Part shown: positions 1-8,398 of the stretch, one piece after another
How positions within the stretch are numbered: position 1 is the first letter of the stretch
Layout of the letters: each line of letters begins with the position of its first letter
From: JAEVLT01 sp050496765
Lineage (GTDB): Bacteria > Bacillota > Bacilli > Bacillales > Cytobacillaceae
NCBI RefSeq assembly: GCF_050496765.1
Contig: NZ_JBNWEO010000011.1
Span: 186,001-250,000, forward strand
Direction of reading: 5' to 3'
Length of the DNA: 64,000 bases
Notes under the pieces: generated by a model
Databases searched by the model: none
Seen by the model: only the letters and a program-made list of their open reading frames with translations
Told to the model about the DNA's origin: nothing
Position numbers and translations under genes: made by a program

Positions 1-369
1 TCAAGTAATTGTTGCACTTAATTCGGCATTTTGATTGACACTTACCGCCAAAAAGGCGTCAGTGAAATCCACATTTTGCTTGCAATATTCTACTAATGCT
101 CCTAGGACTATATCCATTTCCAATGTTTTAATATTAGCTGATGCTATCAATTGACTTAAATTCTCTGCTATTTCTTTTTTCGAATGGCTGTATCTTTTAG
201 ATTCTAGAACATAACAACACTCCGCTATCACTAATGGATGTAACATAAATGTTAAATTTTTTTCGATAGCTTTCTTAAATAATTGAAATGCTGCCGGTGA
301 TTGAACTGGATCATCATTTGTTAAAAATCTTACTATAACATTCGCATCTAATAGATACATTGAAACCAC
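1..369 (-). CDS. PIN-domain toxin (VapC-like), C-terminally short
   Basis: Likely Mg-dependent ribonuclease of a type II toxin-antitoxin pair. The N-terminus (MYLLDANVIVRFLTNDDP) has the first acidic PIN motif, and NVDFTDAFLA near residue 95 is the conserved ..D.xDa.la motif. The reading frame stops after ATIT, about 10-15 residues before the usual PIN end, so the last strand with the TFDxDF-type motif is missing; the protein may be inactive. The longest frame starts at GTG (367-369), but ATG at 358-360 (three codons in) also has an upstream AAGGTGGGG and gives the usual family start. The partner antitoxin gene lies 11 bp upstream, so both are co-transcribed. PIN identity is confident; toxin activity is inferred. 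Confidence 0.8.
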   Translation of the reverse strand: MVSMYLLDANVIVRFLTNDDPVQSPAAFQLFKKAIEKNLTFMLHPLVIAECCYVLESKRYSHSKKEIAENLSQLIASANIKTLEMDIVLGALVEYCKQNVDFTDAFLAVSVNQNAELSATIT

Positions 370-380
370 CCCACCTTCTC

Positions 381-686
381 CTATTTTTCATCTTCATTAG
401 GAGAAACCATTTCCTCTCTTGCTAATTTCCTAATCTTTTCCCATTCCATTGGCTCATCATTCCCTTTTGGAGGCATACTGCCATATAAATCTAAAAGGGA
501 TTCTTTTTTCTTAACTTTTACCGTTACTTCCTGATTCTCACCAAAAACAAACAGGATCTTATCTCCTGGTTGAGCGCCAATCGTTTCTCGAACTTCTAAA
601 GGGACAGTAATTTGGTTCTGGGAGGAAAGTTTTGCAGGAACCGCTTTTGAGTAGATGGATACTCCTTTACTTTTTGCTTTTGCCAT
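381..686 (-). CDS. AbrB/MazE-family antitoxin
   Basis: A swapped-hairpin AbrB DNA-binding domain occupies about residues 12-60 (KLSSQNQITVPLEVRETIGAQ is the typical core), followed by an acidic C-terminal tail that should bind and neutralise the PIN toxin encoded just downstream. The ATG at 684-686 is preferred because GGAGG sits 7 nt before it; an ATG 18 nt further upstream has no ribosome site. The resulting protein is 101 residues. Such antitoxins usually autorepress their operon. Family assignment is secure; pairing with the PIN gene rests on adjacency and an 11-bp gap. Confidence 0.85.
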   Translation of the reverse strand: MAKAKSKGVSIYSKAVPAKLSSQNQITVPLEVRETIGAQPGDKILFVFGENQEVTVKVKKKESLLDLYGSMPPKGNDEPMEWEKIRKLAREEMVSPNEDEK

Positions 687-957
687 GTGTTTCGCCTCCG
701 CCATTTTTTTGTATATGTTTTGGTTTATTTTATTTCGCTTTCCATATTTTCTTGTTGTCTATGTCAATTGCGGATTACTTTAATACCATTTTACCTTTAA
801 TTTAAATTAAAGTAAATTTGATAATATTTATTTCATTTTTAAATTTCCTTTATTTAAATAAATTCCTTTATAGTTTCTAAAAACTTTTGGTGTTGCAAAT
901 CAAATCATTTATTTTCCGATAAAGATTTCATTTTATTTAAGGCTAAAACTTTTCTAT
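687..957. other. AT-rich intergenic region
   Basis: No open frame or RNA gene is seen. On the minus strand a TTGACA hexamer (762-767) followed at 15 nt by TATGGA (741-746) is a weak candidate promoter for the toxin-antitoxin pair. Confidence 0.4.
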
Positions 958-987
958 TCAAAAAGAGCCGGGCAAACGCCGGCTCTT
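957..987 (-). terminator. Intrinsic terminator of clpP
   Basis: Nine-bp stem AAGAGCCGG/CCGGCTCTT (963-971 with 979-987), loop of 7 nt, then a run of T on the minus strand. It sits 11 bp after the clpP stop codon. Confidence 0.9.
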
Positions 988-997
988 CTTTTCATAG

Positions 998-1579
998 TTA
1001 ACTTGCACGAATGATTTCATCAATGATCCCGTATTCTTTTGCTTCTTCTGCGCTCATGAAATAATCCCGCTCCGTGTCCCGCGCAACTTTTTCAACTGGC
1101 TGCCCAGTGCGTTCGGAGATGATTTTGTTCACATGATCTTTAAGTTTTAAGATTCTCCGCGCTGAAATTTCAATTTCTGTTGCTTGCCCTCTGGCACCGC
1201 CCAACGGCTGGTGGATCATAATTTCCGCATTTGGCAAAGCAAACCGTTTGCCTTTCGTTCCAGCTAAAAGAAGCATGGCTCCGAAAGAAGCCGCCATCCC
1301 TGTACAAATTGTCCGGATATCCGGCTTTATATACAGCATCGTGTCAAAAATGGCAAATCCCGCAGACGTAGACCCGCCCGGACTATTAATATAAAGGGAA
1401 ATATCTTTCTCCTCATTGTCAGCAGCCAAAAACAACAGCTGGGCAACAATACTATTAGCAACGTGATCGTTAATTTCATCCCCGATCATAACGATCCGAT
1501 CCTTTAACAGGCGGGAATAAATATCGTACGACCGCTCACCGCGAGATGATTGCTCAATAACATATGGCACAGTATTCAT
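998..1579 (-). CDS. clpP: ATP-dependent Clp protease proteolytic subunit (second-type ClpP)
   Basis: Serine peptidase subunit that forms the tetradecameric degradation chamber used by ClpX/ClpC. The catalytic triad is visible as Ser98 (GMAASFGA), His123 (MIHQPLGG) and Asp172 (TERDYFM). Length is 193 residues, normal for ClpP. The start MNTVPYVIEQ is chosen because AAGGAGGA lies 7-8 nt before it; an upstream extension of 24 residues has no ribosome site and overlaps the preceding gene. The sequence reads like the ClpP2 paralog found beside a sigma-factor gene in the Bacillus cereus group, not like the main B. subtilis ClpP; this is from memory of family sequences. It is co-transcribed with the sigma factor (29-bp gap). 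Confidence 0.95.
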   Translation of the reverse strand: MNTVPYVIEQSSRGERSYDIYSRLLKDRIVMIGDEINDHVANSIVAQLLFLAADNEEKDISLYINSPGGSTSAGFAIFDTMLYIKPDIRTICTGMAASFGAMLLLAGTKGKRFALPNAEIMIHQPLGGARGQATEIEISARRILKLKDHVNKIISERTGQPVEKVARDTERDYFMSAEEAKEYGIIDEIIRAS

Positions 1580-1608
1580 GTGATTTTCCTCCTTCAATCG
1601 TTTTGATC

Positions 1609-2268
1609 CTAAGCCGCTAAAAGAACAGGAGAGGAGGAGTGCCGCATCCACGTTGCAGGCTGGACTTCCCGTGCGAGTGAACGAATCGTTGGTACTGCTT
1701 CAATCAAAACAGTCGGATCTTGATAAAAAAAAGATTGATAAAACAAGCTCGTTAACAGCGACTCTTCCGTTTCCTCCCATTTGGTGGGAAACTGGATGTC
1801 ACTGCACCTCATTTTTGCCAATTGCTTTTTTGACCGGAGAAGTGCGGCCTTTACAGCCATTTCTGTTGTGTTTAATATCTCGGCAATCTCGGCTGTTTGG
1901 TACTGAAAGCCTTCTTTCAAGGCAAAAATAACCGCCTGTTTTGGAGTGAGTTTTTTCAAAAAAGATTCGACCAGTTCCATTTGCACATCGGTGGCTGCCT
2001 TCTTTTCCAGCATCGCTCCCTCCGGTATTTCTTCAACAAGCGTTTCGCGCGCTCGTTGGCGAATGACATCAATCCAGTGATGGTAAGCAATTTTATGAAG
2101 CAGCGCAGTACTCAGCGTGGAATAATGCACACAAGCTTTGATCACCGCTTCTTGGGCAATATCTTCCCCATCCCATTTATTTTGTGCCAGAAAACGGCTG
2201 TATTGTTGAAGACGCGGATACCATTCAATGATCTTTACTGACTCTTCCTGTTCACTTACTTTTTGCAT
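1609..2268 (-). CDS. Sigma-70 family (ECF-like) RNA polymerase sigma factor
   Basis: Region 2 is seen as NKWDGEDIAQEAVIKA (about residues 30-45) and region 4 as a helix-turn-helix near residues 105-150 (LTPKQAVIFALKEGFQYQTAEIAEILNTTEMAVKAAL). A C-terminal extension of about 65 residues follows region 4, longer than a minimal ECF factor. No anti-sigma gene is adjacent. ATG at 2266-2268 is preferred because AAAGGAGTG sits upstream; a GTG four codons earlier directly abuts that site. It precedes clpP by 29 bp, so the sigma factor may control expression of its own operon including clpP; that is inference. Confidence 0.8.
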   Translation of the reverse strand: MQKVSEQEESVKIIEWYPRLQQYSRFLAQNKWDGEDIAQEAVIKACVHYSTLSTALLHKIAYHHWIDVIRQRARETLVEEIPEGAMLEKKAATDVQMELVESFLKKLTPKQAVIFALKEGFQYQTAEIAEILNTTEMAVKAALLRSKKQLAKMRCSDIQFPTKWEETEESLLTSLFYQSFFYQDPTVLIEAVPTIRSLAREVQPATWMRHSSSPVLLAA

Positions 2269-2388
2269 GCGGTTGTTCACTCCTTTAACACCTCTCTGCT
2301 ATAAAAACGATTAAAGGGGGTAAAAAAGATACGGGTTCGGAATTTTTTCTTTCATTATATCCAATATGATTGATTTCAGGCACCGCTT

Positions 2389-2417
2389 TCAACCTTTCTA
2401 CTTATTTGTGCTAAAAT
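2389..2417 (+). promoter_or_regulatory. Candidate extended -10 promoter of pgl
   Basis: TG-C-TAAAAT (2408-2417) is an extended -10 element; TTCAAC about 18 nt upstream is a weak -35. Transcription would start about 30 nt before the pgl start codon. Confidence 0.4.
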
Positions 2418-2452
2418 AAACATAGTAAATTTGATCATAAGGAGATTTGACA

Positions 2453-3508
2453 ATGAGCAATAAACGATTTAAGGGGTATGTTGGAACGTATACGAAGGGC
2501 GACAGCAAAGGGATTTATTCGTTTACCCTTGATACTGATGCAAAAAAAATTACCAATGTGCAAGTTGCCGCCGAATTGGACAATCCTACATATTTAAACA
2601 TCAGTGAAGACAACCAGTATCTTTACGCAGTTGTAAAAAAAGGAGAATCGGGCGGTGTTGCCGGTTATAGAATTAGTGAATCCGGCGAACTTACCCCAAT
2701 TAATACACAAGTGCTGGCTGGTTCACCGCCATGCCATGTCAGTCTTGACCACCACCGTCAATTTTTGTTCAGTGCCAATTATCATAAAGGGACAGTCGAA
2801 TCGTACACCTTAAACCGCGAAAACGGGATGATCTCGCCGCCAGTGTCGATCATTCAGCATGAGGGCAACGGTCCTGATCCAAGGCAGGAAAAAGCACATA
2901 CTCACTTTGCGGGATTGACACCGGATGAAAAGTATCTCGCTGCTGTCGAGCTCGGCATTGACAAGCTTTTTACATACAAAGTTGGCGATGATGGAAAATT
3001 GACCGAAGTAAGCAGTTTGTCTGTCAAACCAGGCAGCGGACCGCGCCACCTTGCTTTTCACCCAAATAAGAAATTTGCTTACATTATGACCGAGTTCAGT
3101 TCAGAAGTAATTGCCTTAGCCTATCATGCTGAAGACGGAAGCTTTCGTGAACTGCAAGCAATTAAAACGATTCCAGACGACTTTACGGATAACAACCAGG
3201 GTAGCGCGATTCACATCTCCTCTGACGGCCGCTTTGTCTATGCCGGCAACCGCGGACATAACAGCATTGCCATTTTTTCTGTAAAGGAAGAAACAGGAGA
3301 AGTAACTTTCGTTGATCGGGTTTCTACTGAAGGCGATTGGCCGCGCGATTTTGTACTTGACCCAACGGAAGAATTTTTGATTGCTTCCAATCAAAATTCC
3401 GGAAACCTCGTATTGTATGCCCGTGATCAAGAATCTGGAAAACTGAGACTTTTACAGGCAGATGTAGCTGTGCCCGATCCGGTTTGTGTGAAGTTTTTGC
3501 ATTATTAA
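2453..3508 (+). CDS. pgl: 6-phosphogluconolactonase (beta-propeller, YkgB/Pgl type)
   Basis: Hydrolyses 6-phosphogluconolactone to 6-phosphogluconate in the oxidative pentose phosphate pathway. The 351-residue sequence is the seven-bladed beta-propeller lactonase type (PF10282), with the opening YVGTYTKGDSKGIYSF and the PGSGPRHLAFHPN and GNRGHNSIAIF blade signatures. ATG at 2453 is chosen: AAGGAG ends 8 nt upstream. A TTG two codons earlier lies within the spacer. It stands alone with its own terminator, and its product supplies the pathway that drains the pentoses imported by the ara and xyl loci further along. Confidence in family is high; substrate follows the B. subtilis homologue. Confidence 0.9.
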   Translation: MSNKRFKGYVGTYTKGDSKGIYSFTLDTDAKKITNVQVAAELDNPTYLNISEDNQYLYAVVKKGESGGVAGYRISESGELTPINTQVLAGSPPCHVSLDHHRQFLFSANYHKGTVESYTLNRENGMISPPVSIIQHEGNGPDPRQEKAHTHFAGLTPDEKYLAAVELGIDKLFTYKVGDDGKLTEVSSLSVKPGSGPRHLAFHPNKKFAYIMTEFSSEVIALAYHAEDGSFRELQAIKTIPDDFTDNNQGSAIHISSDGRFVYAGNRGHNSIAIFSVKEETGEVTFVDRVSTEGDWPRDFVLDPTEEFLIASNQNSGNLVLYARDQESGKLRLLQADVAVPDPVCVKFLHY

Positions 3509-3524
3509 GTATCGGTAGAAGACA

Positions 3525-3560
3525 GTGCCCCTGAAGCTTATGCTTAAGGGGCACCTTTTT
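3525..3560 (+). terminator. Intrinsic terminator of pgl
   Basis: GTGCCCCT/AGGGGCAC outer stem with an inner AAGC/GCTT pair, followed by CTTTTT. Confidence 0.9.
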
Positions 3561-3600
3561 AAAATTTCCACTGATCAGCGCGGTTATTGAGAACCCTTCT

Positions 3601-4536
3601 TATTGACCGTTTGCACCATTTTTCCGCTCCAACGGACATTGAGAACCTCTCTTATCGACCATCAACCCAGGATTTCCTCTTTCACGGGCATTCTAAACCT
3701 CTCTTATCGACCATCAACCCAGGATTTCCTCTTTCACGGGCATTCTAAACCTCTCTTATTGACCATCAACCCAGGATTTCCTCTCCAACGGACATTGAGA
3801 ACCTTTCTTATCGACCATCAACCCAGGATTTCTGCTCCAACGGACATTGAGAACCTTTCTTATTGACCATCAACCCAGGATTTCCTCTTTCACGGGCATT
3901 ATAAACCTCTCTTATCGACCATCAACCCAGGATTTCCTCTTTCACGGGCATTCTAAACCTCTCTTATCGACCATCAACCCAAGATTTCTGCTCCAAAGGG
4001 CATTATAAACCTTTCTTATCGACCATCAACCCAGGATTTCTGCTTTCACGGGCATTATAAACTTCTCTTATCGACCATCAACCCAGGATTTCTGCTCCAA
4101 AGGGCATTATAAACCTTTCTTATCGACCATCAACCCAGGATTTCCGCTTCCACGGGCATTATAAACCTCTCTTATCGACCATCAACCCAGGATTCTCGCT
4201 CCAACGGACATTGAGAACCTTTCTTATCGACCATCAACCCAGGATTTCCGCTCCAAAGGGCATTATAAACCTCTCTTATCGACCATCAACCCAGGATTTC
4301 TGCTCCAAAGGGCATTATAAACCTCTCTTATCGACCATCAACCCAGGATTTCCTCTTTCACGGGCATTATAAACCTCTCTTATCGACCATCAACCCAGGA
4401 TTTCTGCTCCAAAGGGCATTATAAACCTCTCTTATCGACCATAAACCCAGGATTCTCGCTCCAACGGACATTGAGAACCTTTCTTATTGACCATCAACCC
4501 AGGATTTCCGCTTCCACGGGCATTATAAACCTCTCT
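3601..4536. repeat. Tandem array, 18 units of exactly 52 bp
   Basis: Units start at 3601 and every 52 bp to 4485, with a decayed partial unit at 4537-4590 and another just before 3601. The conserved part is TATCGACCATCAACCCAGGA at the start and AACCTCTCT (or AACCTTTCT) at the end. The middle comes in a few discrete versions: TTCACGGGCATTCTA, TTCACGGGCATTATA, TCCACGGGCATTATA, CCAAAGGGCATTATA and CCAACGGACATTGAG. The period is not a multiple of three and no frame stays open, so it is not coding. It lies between the 3' ends of two convergent genes. On the minus strand ten units carry TATAAT 16 nt after TTGATG of the adjoining unit, a promoter-like arrangement. No spacers, so not CRISPR. Confidence 0.97.
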
Positions 4537-4615
4537 TATTGACCGATAACCAAGGCTGCTCCCCTTTACCAACACTAAAAACCTGCTGCTGAAACAAAAG
4601 TGTGACTTTTCTAAC

Positions 4616-6397
4616 TTATCCCACTTGAATCGATTGATGCTGTGACCGATGCAGTCGCCAGTAATAGCTTTTTCTGTGCATTAATTCCTCATGGGTGCCT
4701 TCTTCGATTATTCTTCCTTTATCAATCACAAGAATTCGAGAGGCGTTTTGAATCGTGGATAGCCGATGGGCAATAATAAAGGATGTTCGGCCCACAAGCA
4801 GCGTTTCCAAACCTTTCTGCAAGGCAAGCTCGGTTTCTGTATCAATAGCCGAAGTTGCCTCATCAAGGATTAATATCTTTGGATCGGCCAACAATGCCCT
4901 GGCAAACGAAATTAACTGCCGCTGTCCAGTGGAAAGCCTCGATCCTCTTTCGTTCACCTCTGTATAATATCCATCTTGCAAACGGCTAATAAACGCATGA
5001 GCCTGCACTGCTTTAGCCGCCTCAATCACTACTTCATCGGTTGCATCCAAGCGGCCATAGCGGATATTATCCATAATCGTGCCAGAGAAAATAAACGGAT
5101 CCTGCAGCATCACCCCCATTTGCTTACGGAGAGACGAAAGGGTTACCGTCGCGATGTCAACGCCGTCTATTTCAATTTTTCCACTGTTTAAATTATAAAA
5201 ACGGCTAATCAAACTGATAATGGTCGTCTTTCCCGAACCGGTCGCTCCTACAAGGGCAATGGTTTCACCCGGATTAACGCAAAAATTCAAGTCATGGAGA
5301 ATTTTTTCCTCACCCTCATAGCCAAACTCAACATGTTTAAATTCAACCTTCCCTTTAATGGCTGGCAATTCGCTTGCATGTGGAGCATCCAAAACTGTCG
5401 GCCTCTCATCCATCATTTCAAAAATGCGCTCCAAATAGGCCGTTGCATTGATAATGGCATTATAAAAGTTTCCGATATTCGTTAAAGGAGTCCAAAACAT
5501 CCAAATATAGCCGATAAATGCAATTAATGCTCCTACCGTCACCCCTTGATTGATTTGCGAAATCCCAACCATATAAATGAAGGAAACGGTTAAAGTTGAA
5601 AGATTTTCAATTGAAGGCCAAAGTAAAAATTGAATTTTTACCGCCTTCATCCACGAGGTCCGATAACTTTCGGATACATCGTGAAAAATACGTTTGTTTT
5701 CTGCTTCCCGTGAAAAAGCCTGCGTTACTTTTATTCCATTAATGCTTTCATGAATATAAGCATTCATGTTGGATTGTTTATTGCTTAGCGTTTGCCAAGC
5801 CCGACGCTGGGCATTTTTGATAAAAAAGATCACGATGGCCAAAATCGGAAAACCAACCATGGACAAGAGCGTCAGTTTGACATTAATCGAGAACATAAAA
5901 GCTAAAATCACCACAAGACTAAAAAGATCGGTTATTAAATTGATTAGTCCATTTGAAAGCAAGTCGCTCAAGGAATTAACGTAATTGACCACCCGCACAA
6001 GAATTTTCCCATGCGGCCGGTTATCGTAGAAAGAGAAAGATAATTTTTGCAGGTGTGTAAACAAATCGGTTCGTATATTTTGGATGACACTTTGGCCAAT
6101 ATCTGTCATCATGCGAATCTTATACTTCAAACTTACCCCTGTAATGACTAACGAAAGCAGGTAAATACCCGCAAGCAGCCACAGGCCTCCGATGTCCTTC
6201 TGGGGAATTTTCTCATCAATTGCCTGTTTAATTAGATACGGTCCAATCAAATTTGCCGCACTGGCAACGAGCATAATGAAAACGGTTAAACTTAATTTCT
6301 TTTTATATGGGGTTAAATAACCAAACAGTCGCTTTAGATGAATGAAACGAAAAGGAGATTCCAATTCTTCATCGACATCAAATTTATTGCGCGCCAT
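4616..6397 (-). CDS. ABC exporter half-transporter (heterodimer subunit, LSTGQ signature)
   Basis: Six transmembrane segments (about residues 35-320) are fused to a nucleotide-binding domain (about 345-585) with Walker A GATGSGKTT, Q-loop MLQDPF, signature LSTGQ, Walker B ILILDE with catalytic Glu, and H-loop IAHR. The signature deviates from LSGGQ. It overlaps the upstream ABC gene by 14 bp, the layout of heterodimeric multidrug or lipid exporters such as B. subtilis YfiB/YfiC and YheI/YheH. Its odd signature would face the degenerate Walker B of the partner, giving one catalytic and one non-catalytic ATP site. Substrate is unknown. 593 residues is normal. Confidence 0.9.
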   Translation of the reverse strand: MARNKFDVDEELESPFRFIHLKRLFGYLTPYKKKLSLTVFIMLVASAANLIGPYLIKQAIDEKIPQKDIGGLWLLAGIYLLSLVITGVSLKYKIRMMTDIGQSVIQNIRTDLFTHLQKLSFSFYDNRPHGKILVRVVNYVNSLSDLLSNGLINLITDLFSLVVILAFMFSINVKLTLLSMVGFPILAIVIFFIKNAQRRAWQTLSNKQSNMNAYIHESINGIKVTQAFSREAENKRIFHDVSESYRTSWMKAVKIQFLLWPSIENLSTLTVSFIYMVGISQINQGVTVGALIAFIGYIWMFWTPLTNIGNFYNAIINATAYLERIFEMMDERPTVLDAPHASELPAIKGKVEFKHVEFGYEGEEKILHDLNFCVNPGETIALVGATGSGKTTIISLISRFYNLNSGKIEIDGVDIATVTLSSLRKQMGVMLQDPFIFSGTIMDNIRYGRLDATDEVVIEAAKAVQAHAFISRLQDGYYTEVNERGSRLSTGQRQLISFARALLADPKILILDEATSAIDTETELALQKGLETLLVGRTSFIIAHRLSTIQNASRILVIDKGRIIEEGTHEELMHRKSYYWRLHRSQHQSIQVG

Positions 6398-8153
6398 GGA
6401 CAGAAATCACTTCCTCACCTTGAAACATTTCGTCAAAATCACCAAATTGATTTTTATACACATGATAGTAGTAACCTTTTTTCTTCAAAAGTTCTTCGTG
6501 CTTCCCTCTTTCAATAATGTTCCCGTTGTTCATGACAAGGATTAAATCCGCTTCTTTGACAGATGAAATACGGTGGGCAATAATAAAGCACGTTTTTTCT
6601 TGGAGTACAGAATTGAGCGTTTGCTGGATTTTCAATTCCGTTTCCATATCGACTGCTGAAGTTGTATCATCCAGAATCAGGATCGCTGGATCTTTCAAAA
6701 TGGCTCTTGCTAACGCAATCCGCTGCCTTTGTCCACCGGAAAGGCCAACACCACGTTCGCCAACAATCGTATCGTATCCATCCGGAAGCTCGGAAATAAA
6801 CTCATGAGCCTCCGCCGCTTTTGCCGCTGCATGAACGGTTTCAATTGAAGCTTGCGGATTGCCGTATGCAATATTTCCTTCAATAGTATCGGAAAATAGA
6901 AAAATATCCTGCATGACCATCGCGATATTCCCTCTTAATTTATGAATATCCCAATCTCGTACATTCACTCCATCTACTCGAACTTCTCCACGATCCGGAT
7001 CATAAAATCTGCTTAACAGATTCACCAATGTCGATTTTCCCGCCCCTGTCGGCCCGATAATCCCGACTGTTTGCCCCGGAGTGACTTTAAAGTTGATATT
7101 TTCTAAAACAGCTCCATCTCCATAGCTAAAAAAGACATGGTCAAACTCCACGATCCCTCTGAAGTTTTTAACATTGGACGGCATCTCGCGATTGGTTATT
7201 TTCGATTGTGCATTTAACAAATCTTCCACTTTCTCCGCAGATGCAATGAACCGCTGAACATCATTAATCAGCCAGCCGGCCATCCGCATCGGATTATTCA
7301 ATGCCCAAAGCAATGAGTTAAATGTAACCAACTGGCCCAGTGTAAGGGAACCGTTAATCACCATGATTCCTCCCACGACAATCATTACGACAGATAAGAC
7401 CCCGGCAAGGGAATCCAGAATAGGCAAAAACCGTTCCCATACATGGGCCGAAAGAATATTTTTTTCCTTGAAAGCTTCGTTCTCAGCTGAAAATTTTTCA
7501 ATTTCATAGTCTTCTTTGGCAAAAGCCTTCACAACTCGATTCCCACTAATATTTTCCTGTACCACTGAATTTAATCGTGCAAACTGTCCCCTAATTTCGG
7601 AAAATGTCGGTTTAACCGTATAGGCTAACCGGTAAGCGAAAAAGCCAATGAGCGGTGTAATCGCCAGCATCGCCAAAGCTAACGGCGGATGAATATAAAA
7701 CATGAACCCAAGCGCAAACAGCAGGATTGTCAGATTTTCAAAAATCATATAGATAACCCAAGCAGTAAAATGCCGGACGGCTTCCAAATCACCCGTCATT
7801 CGGGCCATGATGTCCCCTGTCTTCGTCCGATCATAAAAACTAAAATCAAGCTGATGAAGCCGATCATACAACTGTTCCCTTACCGTAAAAATAACGCTCT
7901 GCGATATCCGTTCAAACATTAATTGATAATTGTAGCGGATTACCGTCTTGACCACGGTGACGCCAACCATCAGTCCAAGAAAAGGAACCAACAAGCCACT
8001 TTGGCCGCCCAAAATGACCTTATCAACAATCTTTCCGGCAAAATACGGATTCACCATATTTAACGCCGAAACCACTAACGACAAAAAAAGACCAAGGAAT
8101 AGCCTTGCCCGGTATTTACGTATATAGCCCCAAGCCCAATGTATGCTTTGCAC
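6384..8153 (-). CDS. ABC exporter half-transporter (heterodimer subunit, degenerate Walker B)
   Basis: First gene of the exporter pair. Six N-terminal membrane segments and a C-terminal ATPase with Walker A GPTGAGKST, Q-loop VMQDIF, canonical signature LSGGQ, but Walker B ILILDD, where the catalytic Glu is Asp. This is the classic mark of the non-catalytic half of heterodimeric ABC exporters and complements the partner encoded next. The GTG at 8151-8153 is preferred as start because AAAGGAGG ends 9 nt upstream; a TTG two codons earlier is only 3 nt from that site. Product is 589 residues. Likely a multidrug, peptide or lipid exporter; the cargo cannot be read from sequence. Confidence 0.9.
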   Translation of the reverse strand: MQSIHWAWGYIRKYRARLFLGLFLSLVVSALNMVNPYFAGKIVDKVILGGQSGLLVPFLGLMVGVTVVKTVIRYNYQLMFERISQSVIFTVREQLYDRLHQLDFSFYDRTKTGDIMARMTGDLEAVRHFTAWVIYMIFENLTILLFALGFMFYIHPPLALAMLAITPLIGFFAYRLAYTVKPTFSEIRGQFARLNSVVQENISGNRVVKAFAKEDYEIEKFSAENEAFKEKNILSAHVWERFLPILDSLAGVLSVVMIVVGGIMVINGSLTLGQLVTFNSLLWALNNPMRMAGWLINDVQRFIASAEKVEDLLNAQSKITNREMPSNVKNFRGIVEFDHVFFSYGDGAVLENINFKVTPGQTVGIIGPTGAGKSTLVNLLSRFYDPDRGEVRVDGVNVRDWDIHKLRGNIAMVMQDIFLFSDTIEGNIAYGNPQASIETVHAAAKAAEAHEFISELPDGYDTIVGERGVGLSGGQRQRIALARAILKDPAILILDDTTSAVDMETELKIQQTLNSVLQEKTCFIIAHRISSVKEADLILVMNNGNIIERGKHEELLKKKGYYYHVYKNQFGDFDEMFQGEEVISVHGAQ

Positions 8154-8374
8154 AATCAACTTCCTCCTTTCGATTGGCGATAAACATAAATATATAATAT
8201 TAACCTTCGTGCACTGATATGAATGGACAAAACGAAATAAACTTCCAAGAATTAGAATCGCCAGAACACAAATAGCCTATAGAAAAGATCAATTTACCTG
8301 ACGACTGTTCCATTAGTCGTTTTCGCATTGATTTCCTTTCAATCCTACCCACTAAATTCTCTCTATACAGAAGG

Positions 8375-8398
8375 AAAAAAGGGGAAAATTCCCCTTTT
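8375..8398 (-). terminator. Intrinsic terminator of the maltodextrin operon
   Basis: AAGGGGAA/TTCCCCTT hairpin (8379-8396), followed on the minus strand by a run of T. It begins at the stop codon of the last operon gene. Confidence 0.85.

Noticed and set aside
3603..3866. Open frame across the first repeat units
   Set aside because: The 52-bp period changes frame with each unit and the frame ends inside the array; no ribosome site.
3601..4536. CRISPR array
   Set aside because: Units abut with no unique spacers and no cas genes are near.
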